DNA of 64,000 nt. Source: Hymenobacter latericoloratus. Lineage in GTDB: Bacteria > Bacteroidota > Bacteroidia > Cytophagales > Hymenobacteraceae. Both the position numbers and the translations under genes were made by a program. The stretch lies in the NCBI RefSeq assembly GCF_014199535.1, contig NZ_JACHNV010000010.1, positions 21,925 to 85,924 on the forward strand, given 5' to 3'. Of the stretch, positions 7,732 to 15,349 are shown one piece after another (position 1 is the stretch's first letter; each line of letters begins with the position of its first letter). Under the pieces are notes generated by a model that saw nothing but the letters and a program-made list of their open reading frames with translations, made no database searches and was not told the origin of the DNA.

Positions 7732-8949
7732 ATGCGCCGTATCACCTCTCGCTTTTCTTACGTTACCCGCGCCGTCTGGCTGCTCTCGCTCATCAGCCTG
7801 TTCACCGATCTGGCCAGCGAGATGCTCTATCCGGTCATGCCACTGTATTTGCAGAGCATCGGGTTTTCCGTCTTCTTCATTGGCCTGCTTGAAGGCGTGG
7901 CCGAAGCCGTGGCCGGGCTCAGCAAGGGTTATTTTGGGCAGTGGAGCGACCGGCTGGGCCGGCGCGTGCCCTTTGTGCAGTGGGGCTACGGGCTCAGCGC
8001 CCTCAGCAAACCCTTACTAGCGGTGCTAGCCACGCCCGGGTGGGTGCTGCTGGCCCGCACCCTGGACCGGCTGGGCAAGGGCCTGCGCACCGGGGCGCGG
8101 GATGCGCTGCTCAGCGACGAAACCACGCCCGCCGACCGGGGCAAGGTGTTCGGCTTTCACCGCTCGGTGGACACATTGGGCGCGGTGTTGGGGCCGCTGG
8201 CGGCCCTGGGCTGGCTGGCCGCGCACCCGGGCCAGTACCGGCCGCTGTTTTGGTGGGCCTTCTTACCGGGGGTGGTAGCCATCGGCATCACCTTCGCGCT
8301 GCGGGAGCGGCGGGCCGAGCCCTCGGGCCGGCCGGTGATGCCGTTCTGGGCCTCCTTCAGCTACTGGCGGCAGGCCCCGCCCGCCTACCGGCGGGTGGTG
8401 GGCGGACTGCTCGCGTTTGCCCTGTTCAACTCGTCCGATGCGTTTTTGCTGCTGCTGGCCCGGCAGCGCGGGCTGTCGGCTCCTACCATCATCGGTCTTT
8501 ACGTGCTCTACAACCTGACCTATGTGCTCAGCGCTTGGCCCCTGGGCCACCTGGCCGACCGGCTGGGGCCGCGCCGCCTGCTGGTCGGCGGCTTACTGGT
8601 GTTTGCCGGCGTGTACGGCGGCGTGGCCCTGGCCCACGAGCGGTGGGCGTTCGGGGCGCTGTTTGCCCTCTATGGCCTGTACGCGGCGGCCACCGAGGGC
8701 GTGGCCAAAGCCTGGGTGAGCACGCTCTGCAACAAAGCCGATACCGGGGCCGCGCTGGGCACCTTCGCCGGCCTGAGCAGCCTGGCGGCGCTGGGGGCCA
8801 GCACCGGGGCCGGGCTGGTGTGGCAATGGGTTGGCCCGCTGCCCACGTTCGGGCTGGCGGCGGCCGTGGCCCTGGCCGTGGCCGCGTACCTGGCCCGCGT
8901 GCGGGTAATGGTCAGCCCACCGCCCACGAGCCATCCCGGCGAAGCGTGA
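7732..8949 (+). CDS. Major facilitator superfamily transporter
   Basis: A 405-residue inner-membrane transporter with about 12 hydrophobic helices. The family loop signature between helices 2 and 3 is present as GYFGQWSDRLGRRVP, and LDRLGKGLRTGARDALLSD follows helix 4. The family includes drug and small-molecule exporters; the substrate is not determinable. A divergent CsoR-like regulator suggests efflux in response to a metal or oxyanion, perhaps linked to the arsenate reductase at the window start. The ATG at 7732 follows an unusually AT-rich stretch (7670-7692). Confidence 0.8.
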   Translation: MRRITSRFSYVTRAVWLLSLISLFTDLASEMLYPVMPLYLQSIGFSVFFIGLLEGVAEAVAGLSKGYFGQWSDRLGRRVPFVQWGYGLSALSKPLLAVLATPGWVLLARTLDRLGKGLRTGARDALLSDETTPADRGKVFGFHRSVDTLGAVLGPLAALGWLAAHPGQYRPLFWWAFLPGVVAIGITFALRERRAEPSGRPVMPFWASFSYWRQAPPAYRRVVGGLLAFALFNSSDAFLLLLARQRGLSAPTIIGLYVLYNLTYVLSAWPLGHLADRLGPRRLLVGGLLVFAGVYGGVALAHERWAFGALFALYGLYAAATEGVAKAWVSTLCNKADTGAALGTFAGLSSLAALGASTGAGLVWQWVGPLPTFGLAAAVALAVAAYLARVRVMVSPPPTSHPGEA

Positions 8950-9009
8950 CGGCTGCGCAACCACCCGCGCCCAGCGCGTAAAGCCGGCGGACGTGTCCGG
9001 GCAAACACC

Positions 9010-9017
9010 TATCTTTA
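9010..9017 (+). promoter_or_regulatory. Promoter -7 element for the fluoride-exporter transcript
   Basis: TATCTTTA matches the Bacteroidota -7 consensus TAnnTTTG except in the last base. It ends nine bases before the aptamer, so the transcript would start almost exactly at the riboswitch. Confidence 0.5.
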
Positions 9018-9025
9018 CCCTACAA

Positions 9026-9086
9026 TTCGGTGATGGATTTCCACCGTGAACCGCCAACGCTTCGGGGTTGAGCTGATGATTCCTAC
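9026..9086 (+). promoter_or_regulatory. Fluoride riboswitch (crcB motif), copy 2
   Basis: This carries the aptamer landmarks GGTGATGGATTTCCACC, AACCGCC, a TTCG-capped stem and GCTGATGATTCCTAC. It lies 64 bases before the GTG of a CLC-type exporter, a gene class known to be controlled by this riboswitch. A short stem with a T run (about 9104-9127) could be the terminator it controls. High fluoride should turn the exporter on. Confidence 0.92.
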
Positions 9087-9150
9087 GCATCCTCCGGGCT
9101 TTCGAGCCGGTGAGGAACCGGTTTTCGTTGGCTTTTACCTGCTGTTGTCC

Positions 9151-10491
9151 GTGGCACTCCCTTCTCCTTTTTCTCGCTTTCGGCGGCCTGCGCTGGCCCT
9201 GACGCCCGCGCCGCACCTGCTGTTTCTGTTGCGCTGGCTGCTGATTAGCGCCGCCGTGGGCGGACTCGTGGGTTCGGCTTCGGCGGGCTTCCTGGTCGCC
9301 CTCGACTGGGTGACGGCCTGGCGCGAAGCCCACCCCGGGGTGCTTTGGCTGCTGCCGGCCGGCGGCCTCGTCGTCGGGGCCAGCTACCACTACCTGGGCC
9401 AAGGCGTGGTGCGCGGCAACAACCTGCTGCTGGACGAAATCCACACCCCGCGCATCCGCATTCCGCTGCGCATGGCCCCGCTGGTGCTGTTCGGCACGCT
9501 GGTCACCCACCTGTTCGGCGGTTCGGCCGGCCGCGAGGGCACGGCCGTGCAGATGGGCGGGGCGCTGGCCGACCAGCTCACCCGCCTCTTCGGTCTGCGG
9601 CCCCGCGACCGAAAGCTGCTGCTCATTGCCGGCATCAGCGCGGGCTTTGCCTCCGTGTTCGGCACCCCGCTGGCGGGGGCCGTGTTCGGGCTGGAGGTAT
9701 TTCTGCTGGGCACCCTGCGCTACGATGCCCTCGTACCGAGCTTCCTGGCCGCCGTCTGCGCTGACCTCGTGACCCGGGCCTGGGGCGTGGGCCACGCGCA
9801 CTACCCCGAACTCAACGCGCTGCCCCTCACGCCGCTGGGGCTGGGGCTGACCTTGGGCTGCGGCCTGCTGTTCGGGCTTACGGCCCGGGGCTTTGCCACA
9901 CTCACCCACCGGATTACCGACGGGTTCAAGCGCATCGGCTACCCGCCGCTGCGGCCCGTGGTGGGCGGGATGCTGGTGGCGCTGGCGGTTTTCGCGCTGG
10001 GCACCACCCAGTACATCGGGTTGGGCGTGCCCACCATCCTGGCCTCGTTTCAGACCCCGGCGCTACCGCAGGCCTTCCTGCTTAAGCTGGGGCTCACGGC
10101 CCTCACCTTAGGCTGTGGCTTCAAGGGGGGCGAGGTCACGCCGCTGTTTTTCATCGGGGCCACGCTGGGCTCGGCGCTGGCCCTGGTGCTGCCGCTGCCG
10201 GTGGCGCTGCTGGCGGCCATGGGCTTCGTGGGCGTGTTCGCGGGCGCGGCCAACACGCCGCTGGCCTGCACGCTGATGGGCCTGGAACTGTTCGGCACCC
10301 ACGCCGGGGTGTACCTGGCGCTGGCCTGCGTAACGGCCTACCTGGTTTCGGGCCACACGGGCATCTACTCGGCGCAGGTCATCGGCCAGGCCAAGCACCT
10401 GCGCTTCGGCCGCGAGCAGGGCCAGTCGCTGGGCAACCTCCCAGCGCATCGGGAAAATGGCCGGGCCACCCCTTACGAGAAAGCTGAATGA
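9151..10491 (+). CDS. CLC-family fluoride/proton antiporter (CLC-F type)
   Basis: A 446-residue membrane protein of the CLC family, probably exporting fluoride in exchange for protons. The gating glutamate motif is GREGT (about residue 127), and GGEVTPLFFIGATLG corresponds to the family's GxFxP region. The first anion motif reads RGNNLLLDEIH rather than the chloride-type GSGIP, as expected for CLC-F. The fluoride riboswitch immediately upstream supports this strongly. GTG at 9151 is chosen because the longer frame (from 9046) would translate the aptamer. Confidence 0.87.
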   Translation: MALPSPFSRFRRPALALTPAPHLLFLLRWLLISAAVGGLVGSASAGFLVALDWVTAWREAHPGVLWLLPAGGLVVGASYHYLGQGVVRGNNLLLDEIHTPRIRIPLRMAPLVLFGTLVTHLFGGSAGREGTAVQMGGALADQLTRLFGLRPRDRKLLLIAGISAGFASVFGTPLAGAVFGLEVFLLGTLRYDALVPSFLAAVCADLVTRAWGVGHAHYPELNALPLTPLGLGLTLGCGLLFGLTARGFATLTHRITDGFKRIGYPPLRPVVGGMLVALAVFALGTTQYIGLGVPTILASFQTPALPQAFLLKLGLTALTLGCGFKGGEVTPLFFIGATLGSALALVLPLPVALLAAMGFVGVFAGAANTPLACTLMGLELFGTHAGVYLALACVTAYLVSGHTGIYSAQVIGQAKHLRFGREQGQSLGNLPAHRENGRATPYEKAE

Positions 10492-10547
10492 TGAATCGCT
10501 ATAGCCCTCCCCCCAATATCCGCTATGCCATAAACTGGCACCCTTAG

Positions 10548-11012
10548 AGGTGGTTCCCCCTTTTCCGACTACCAGTCCAAGCTGAAAAATTATACCCCGA
10601 AAGACCCTTAGCGGGAATTTCTGTTCTTACTCTTGTGCTACCCCGGCTGCTGGGCGTATTTGTGTCGGCCGTGCTGCTGCCGCAGCTCGCCAACCAACTT
10701 GGGTGGTACTCGGCCGAAGTGGGCCGCCAGCCCTGGGTGGTGTACGGGCTGCTGCGCACTTCCGACGCACTGTCCAAGGCCGTGACGGCGGGCCAGGTGT
10801 GGTTTTCCCTGATTCTGTTCACACTGGTTTACGCCCTGCTCTTCGCCCTGTTCCTGTACCTGCTCAATAAGAAGATTCAGCACGGCCCCGACGAGGAGGA
10901 GCTCAGCGAGGCCCACCACCTCTCCCCGGCCTCCAAGCGCAACAACCCCGTCATTTCCCACGACGCGCCGGGCATTTCCGCCGCCGCGCTCCGCAACGTG
11001 TCCGACCTCTAA
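10548..11012 (+). pseudogene. cydA: Cytochrome bd oxidase subunit I, 3' remnant
   Basis: Only the C-terminal part of CydA remains. From about 10620 the frame gives LPQLANQLGWYSAEVGRQPW, then VVYGLLRTSDALSK, GQVWFSLILFTLVYALLF and LYLLNKKIQHGP, the well-conserved end of Bacteroidota CydA. The heme-ligand and quinol-loop parts, about 300 residues, are missing. The frame is blocked by a stop at 10545, and upstream sequence belongs to the CLC gene. A GTG at 10635 could start a 125-residue peptide, but it would not be functional oxidase. Confidence 0.82.
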
Positions 11013-11048
11013 CCCCCACCAGCTATGGCAACCTTCTAAGGACTTGAC

Positions 11049-12059
11049 TTGGCTACCTGGTGGTTTCTAGTAGTCGGGGCCGTATTTACGGGCTATGCCG
11101 TGCTCGACGGCTTTGATCTGGGCGCCGGGGCCGTGCACCTGCTGCTGCGCAAAGAGGAAAGCCGCCGCATTGCTCTAAACGCCATCGGGCCCGTGTGGGA
11201 CGGCAACGAGGTCTGGCTGGTGATTGGCGGAGGTACGCTGTTCGCGGGTTTCCCGGTGGTGTACGGCACCGTGTTTTCTGCCTTCTACGTGCCGTTCATG
11301 CTGTTTCTGGTGGCGCTGATTTTCCGGGCCATTTCCATCGAGTTCCGCAGCAAGGAGCCCATGCCGTGGTGGCGCTCGATGTGGGACTGGAGCTACTCGG
11401 TGGCCTCCGTGGTCATTGCCCTGAGCCTGGGCGTGGTGCTGGGCAACCTCATCCAGGGCCTGCCCATCGGGGCAGATCGGGAGTTTCAGGGCTCCTGGCT
11501 GACCTTCCTGAACCCCTACGCCCTGCTGGTAGGTGCCACCACGGCGGCGCTGTTTGCCCAGCACGGGGCCGTGTACCTGCTGCTTAAGACCGAGAACCGC
11601 ATTTTTGCCCGCCTCACGCTCATCGTGCGCCAGACCCTGCGGGTGTTCGTGGCCCTGTACCTGGTGCTGTCGGTGGCCACGCTCTGGCACGTGCCCCACA
11701 TGCTCACCGTGTTCCGCGCTCAGCCCTGGCTGTTTGCCGTGCCGCTGCTCACGCTCGGGCTGGTGCTGAGCATTGGCTGGCTGATCCGGCGCCGCCGCTA
11801 CTTCGCGGCCTTTCTCTGCTCGGGCTCCATCGCTGCCCTGCTGCTGCTGACGGTGGCGGCGGGCCTATTTCCGGTGCTGGTGCGGTCCACGCTCAATCCG
11901 GCCTGGAACCTGACCATCTACAATTCAGCCTCTTCTTCCAAGTCGCTGGGCATTATGCTCACCATTGCCGCCATCGGCATCCCGCTCGTGGCTACCTACA
12001 CTGGCTTCGTATTCTGGGTGTTCCGGGGCAAGGTGCGCCTGGATGAGGCCAGCTACTAG
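11049..12059 (+). CDS. cydB: Cytochrome bd ubiquinol oxidase subunit II, start damaged
   Basis: Near full-length CydB (336 aa from TTG 11049), a membrane subunit of the high-affinity quinol oxidase, with eight or nine helices and motifs GYAVLDGFDLGAG and GPVWDGNEVWLV. The natural start appears to be ATG at 11025, which reads MATF, then a TAA stop, then GLDLATWWFLV in the same frame. Family members have a leucine where the stop is, so one base change (TTA to TAA) explains it. Translation would need a restart at TTG 11049. With cydA truncated upstream, the operon is probably non-functional. Confidence 0.8.
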   Translation: MATWWFLVVGAVFTGYAVLDGFDLGAGAVHLLLRKEESRRIALNAIGPVWDGNEVWLVIGGGTLFAGFPVVYGTVFSAFYVPFMLFLVALIFRAISIEFRSKEPMPWWRSMWDWSYSVASVVIALSLGVVLGNLIQGLPIGADREFQGSWLTFLNPYALLVGATTAALFAQHGAVYLLLKTENRIFARLTLIVRQTLRVFVALYLVLSVATLWHVPHMLTVFRAQPWLFAVPLLTLGLVLSIGWLIRRRRYFAAFLCSGSIAALLLLTVAAGLFPVLVRSTLNPAWNLTIYNSASSSKSLGIMLTIAAIGIPLVATYTGFVFWVFRGKVRLDEASY

Positions 12060-12213
12060 GCCTGCGCGAGCCTGCTAACCATCTTCCCCCTCTCGGGCGG
12101 GTTTTGCTCCGCCATGCTATCCTCGCCTCAATCATGTGAAAGCATGATCCTATTTACCCAGGTTCATGTAACTACCCAATTTGCCATTTCCCACTTCCCA
12201 AGTTTCTGACGCC

Positions 12214-13437
12214 ATGCACGTACACCCTGCTTCCCATCACCAAGTGCTCATCATCGGGGGCGGCAACGCCGGCCTCTCGGTGGCCGCCCAGCTGCTGCTC
12301 GCTGACCGCCGCCTGCACGTCACTATCCTCGAACCCAGCGCCAAGCACTACTACCAGCCGGCCTGGACGCTGGTAGGCGGTGGGGCCTATGACATCCGTG
12401 ACACGGAGCGCAACGAGGCCGACTTCATTCCCCAGGGCGCTACCTGGCTGCAGGACGCGGCGGCTTCCTTCGAGCCCGACGTCAACGTGGTAGTCACGGC
12501 CAGCGGCCAGCGCCTGGGCTACGACTACCTCATCGTGGCCCCGGGCATTCAGCTGGACTGGCACAAGATTAAAGGGGCTAAAGAAGCGCTGGGCAAGAAC
12601 GGCGTGTGCTCTAACTACGGCTACGAGCTGGCCCCCTACACCTGGGAGTGCGTGAAGAATTTCCAGGGCGGCACGGCCCTATTCTCGGCCCCGAACACGC
12701 CCGTCAAGTGCGGCGGCGCGCCCCAGAAAATCATGTACTTGGCCAGTGACAACTGGCGCAAGCGCGGCGTGCTCCGCAAAGCCGATGTGCGGTTCACAAC
12801 CGGCGGTGGGGTATTATTTGGGGTCAAGGTCTTCGCCGATGCCCTGCAAAAGGTGGTCAACCGCTACGGCATCAAGACCGACTTTCTGCACAACCTGAAG
12901 GAAATCCGCGGGGAGCAGCGCGAAGCGGTGTATGACGTGTATAAGGACGGTCAGGTGGTGGGTGAGGTCACCAAGCACTTCGACCTGCTGCACGTGGTGC
13001 CCCCCATGAGCGCCCCGGATTTCATCAAGAACAGCCCCCTGGCCGTGCCCGGCAACCCGCTGGGCTGGGTGGACGTGGACAAGCACACGCTGCGACACGT
13101 GCGCTACGCCAACATCTTCGGGCTGGGCGACGCCACCTCCACGCCCAATGCCAAAACCGGCGCGGCCGTGCGCAAGCAGGTGCCCGTGGTGGTTAAAAAT
13201 CTGTTGTCGCTGCTGCGCGGGCAGCAGTTGGCCGGCAACCCGCCCTACAACGGCTATGGCTCCTGCCCGCTGGTAACGGGCTACGGCAAGCTAATTCTGG
13301 CCGAGTTCGACTACGACAACAACCCTACCCCCAGCTTCCCCATCGACCAGGCCCAGGAGCGGTTTTCCATGTGGCTGCTCAAGCGCTACGCTCTGCCGTG
13401 GCTGTATTGGAACAAAATTCTGGCCGGCAAAGCCTAA
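12214..13437 (+). CDS. sqr: Sulfide:quinone oxidoreductase
   Basis: A 407-residue FAD enzyme that oxidises sulfide and passes electrons to quinone at the membrane. The N-terminal dinucleotide motif is IIGGGNAGLS. Three cysteines lie where SQR enzymes need them: C132 (NGVCSNYG), C166 (PVKCGGAPQ) and C351 (YGSCPLVTG). The second FAD contact is present as IFGLGDATSTPNAKTGAA. The ATG at 12214 directly precedes the FAD fold. A SoxB-like phosphatase follows, suggesting a small sulfur-oxidation or detoxification unit. Confidence 0.87.
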   Translation: MHVHPASHHQVLIIGGGNAGLSVAAQLLLADRRLHVTILEPSAKHYYQPAWTLVGGGAYDIRDTERNEADFIPQGATWLQDAAASFEPDVNVVVTASGQRLGYDYLIVAPGIQLDWHKIKGAKEALGKNGVCSNYGYELAPYTWECVKNFQGGTALFSAPNTPVKCGGAPQKIMYLASDNWRKRGVLRKADVRFTTGGGVLFGVKVFADALQKVVNRYGIKTDFLHNLKEIRGEQREAVYDVYKDGQVVGEVTKHFDLLHVVPPMSAPDFIKNSPLAVPGNPLGWVDVDKHTLRHVRYANIFGLGDATSTPNAKTGAAVRKQVPVVVKNLLSLLRGQQLAGNPPYNGYGSCPLVTGYGKLILAEFDYDNNPTPSFPIDQAQERFSMWLLKRYALPWLYWNKILAGKA

Positions 13438-13459
13438 CCGTTTCACGTTAGTCAGCATT

Positions 13460-13494
13460 CCCGCCTATCGGCCGAGGTCTGGCCGATAGGCGGG
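13460..13494 (+). terminator. Strong hairpin after the SQR gene
   Basis: A perfect 14-bp stem (13460-13473 with 13481-13494) with a 7-base loop follows the SQR stop by 22 bases. No T run follows, so it may stabilise the mRNA end rather than act as a classical terminator. Confidence 0.6.
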
Positions 13495-13537
13495 GTATCC
13501 CTGCCAGCCAACTCCCTAACTCACCCTTTCCCACCTT

Positions 13538-14974
13538 ATGGCTACCACTCTCTCCTTCTTCCAGCTAAATGATGTGCACGGCTACCTGATTCTGCACCAG
13601 GAGCTGTTTTACGGGCCCACCGGCCCTGAGTACCGTCCCTGCGGAGGCTACGCCCGCATTGCCACCCTGCTGCAGCAGTGGCGCCAGCAGTACCCGGAAA
13701 ATCTGCTTTTCGACGGGGGCGACACGTTTCACGGCACCCGGCCGGTGGTGGATACACAGGGCGAGATTCTGGTGCCCATCCTCAACGAGTTGGGCGTGGC
13801 CGGTATGACGGCCCACTGGGATTTTGCCTATGGACCAGACCGGCTGCGCCAGTTGGTTAAGCAGCTGAATTACCCCCTGCTGGCCGCCAATGTGTATGAG
13901 AAAGCCTCGGGCGAATTGGTGTATCCGCCGTATCAGGTCTACGAAACGGCTGGCCTACGCGTGGGCGTCATCGGCCTGGCCTGCCCCATCGTCGACAAGA
14001 CCATGCCGGCCCATTTCGGTGAGGGCCTGCGCTTCACCGATGGCACGGCGGAGCTACCCCGCTACGTGGCCGAACTGCGCGGCCCGGAGCGCGTCGACTT
14101 GGTAGTATTGCTTTCTCACTGCGGCTTCCCCCAGGACGTGGCCCTGCTGCAGGCGCACCCCGGCGTGGACGTGTGCCTGAGCAGCCACACCCACAACCGC
14201 CTCTACGAGCCCTTCCGCGCGGGCGACTGTCTGGTAATGCAGTCCGGGGCCCACGGTTCCTTTGTCGGCCGCCTCACGCTCACCGTGGAAAACGGCCGCG
14301 TCACCGCCTACGACCATGAGTTGCGGGAAGTCAGCGCGGACCTGACGCCCGACCCGGCTCTGCAGGCGCGCATCGACGCGGCCCTGCTGCCCTATGCCAG
14401 CCTGCGTGAGGTGGTGGGCGTCACCGCCACCGGGCTTCACCGGGGCACGTCGGTGGAATGCCCGGCCGACGATTTTCTGTTGGCCAGCATCCGGGCGCTG
14501 GTGCCCGCCGACCTGTACTTCTCCAACGGCTGGCGCTACGGTGCTCCCATTCCCCCCGGCCCGGTGCAGCTCAACGACCTCTACGATCTGGTGCCGATGG
14601 ACCCGGAGATTGAAACGGTCGAGCTCAGTGGCGCGGAGTTGCGCCAGATGCTGGAGAAGAACCTCGAGGGCACCTACAGCCAGGACCCGCTGCACCAGAT
14701 GGGCGGCTACGTAAAGCGGGCCCTGGGACTGAAAGCGTACTTCAAAGCTGAGAACCCCAAGGGTAGCCGCTTGCAAACCGTGTTTATAAAAGACCAGCCT
14801 CTGGATCCGGAACGGACCTATAAGGCCGCGTATATCACCTCACAGGGCGTACCGCTCCAGTATGGCCGCAACCGCCGCAAAACCGGGCAGCATATAGTGG
14901 CCGTTATGCGGGCATACTTAACCCAGCACCGGCCCATGGTTGTGCATCCGCACGCGACGTTCGTAGTGGTATAA
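13538..14974 (+). CDS. SoxB-like metallophosphatase of the 5'-nucleotidase family
   Basis: A 478-residue dinuclear metallophosphatase. The metal-binding motifs are FFQLNDVHGY, DGGDTFHGTRP, LLSHCGFPQD and SSHTHN; a nucleotidase C-terminal domain follows from about residue 290 (ADDFLLASIRALVPADLYFS). The usual GNHEFD motif is replaced by AHWDFAYGPDR, close to the GHWEFTYG form that I recall in thiosulfohydrolase SoxB. With SQR directly upstream, a role in sulfur-compound hydrolysis is more likely than nucleotide salvage. There is no signal peptide, which is unusual for SoxB. Confidence 0.72.
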   Translation: MATTLSFFQLNDVHGYLILHQELFYGPTGPEYRPCGGYARIATLLQQWRQQYPENLLFDGGDTFHGTRPVVDTQGEILVPILNELGVAGMTAHWDFAYGPDRLRQLVKQLNYPLLAANVYEKASGELVYPPYQVYETAGLRVGVIGLACPIVDKTMPAHFGEGLRFTDGTAELPRYVAELRGPERVDLVVLLSHCGFPQDVALLQAHPGVDVCLSSHTHNRLYEPFRAGDCLVMQSGAHGSFVGRLTLTVENGRVTAYDHELREVSADLTPDPALQARIDAALLPYASLREVVGVTATGLHRGTSVECPADDFLLASIRALVPADLYFSNGWRYGAPIPPGPVQLNDLYDLVPMDPEIETVELSGAELRQMLEKNLEGTYSQDPLHQMGGYVKRALGLKAYFKAENPKGSRLQTVFIKDQPLDPERTYKAAYITSQGVPLQYGRNRRKTGQHIVAVMRAYLTQHRPMVVHPHATFVVV

Positions 14975-15013
14975 TGCCCGGGGTAGCCCGGGCCTCCGCT
15001 TTACTGCTTCCGC

Positions 15014-15313
15014 ATGCCTGCATTTCCTTCATTACCGCCCAACTATGACCAGCAGGGCCTGGCCGCGGCCCGCACCCGCATGGCCAATGAGCGTACGTTT
15101 CTCACCTACGTGCGCACCAGTCTGGCTATGCTGGGCTTCGGTCTGGCCCTGATTCAGCTTCATCCGGTGCGCGCCGGGTCGTTGGGCTACTGGGCGGTTG
15201 GTGCTGCCGGCGTTGTGCTGCTCACCGGGTGGCTACGCTTCCGGATGCGGCAGCGGGAAATTGAAGAGTGTCGGATAGCAGTCAATGCTTCTGCAACTAG
15301 CCTGCCTCGTTAG
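15014..15313 (+). CDS. DUF202-family membrane protein
   Basis: A 99-residue membrane protein. The family's N-terminal signature AAARTRMANERTFLTYVRT is followed by three hydrophobic segments and a basic C-terminus. DUF202 proteins (YidH-like) have no settled function. A short GC hairpin at 14976-14993 separates it from the metallophosphatase. It is the last plus-strand gene before the minus-strand mobilisation block. Confidence 0.78.
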   Translation: MPAFPSLPPNYDQQGLAAARTRMANERTFLTYVRTSLAMLGFGLALIQLHPVRAGSLGYWAVGAAGVVLLTGWLRFRMRQREIEECRIAVNASATSLPR

Positions 15314-15349
15314 CTAGTGAACTTCTCGACGCCCGGCACCTGGCAACCC

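Noticed and set aside
9046..9150. Upstream extension of the CLC frame as N-terminus
   Set aside because: This stretch is the riboswitch aptamer and leader, so GTG 9151 is the better start.
8593..9909. 438-codon minus-strand frame across the MFS and CLC genes
   Set aside because: It runs through the fluoride riboswitch and two well-supported genes, and its composition is Gln/Gly/Arg-rich noise.
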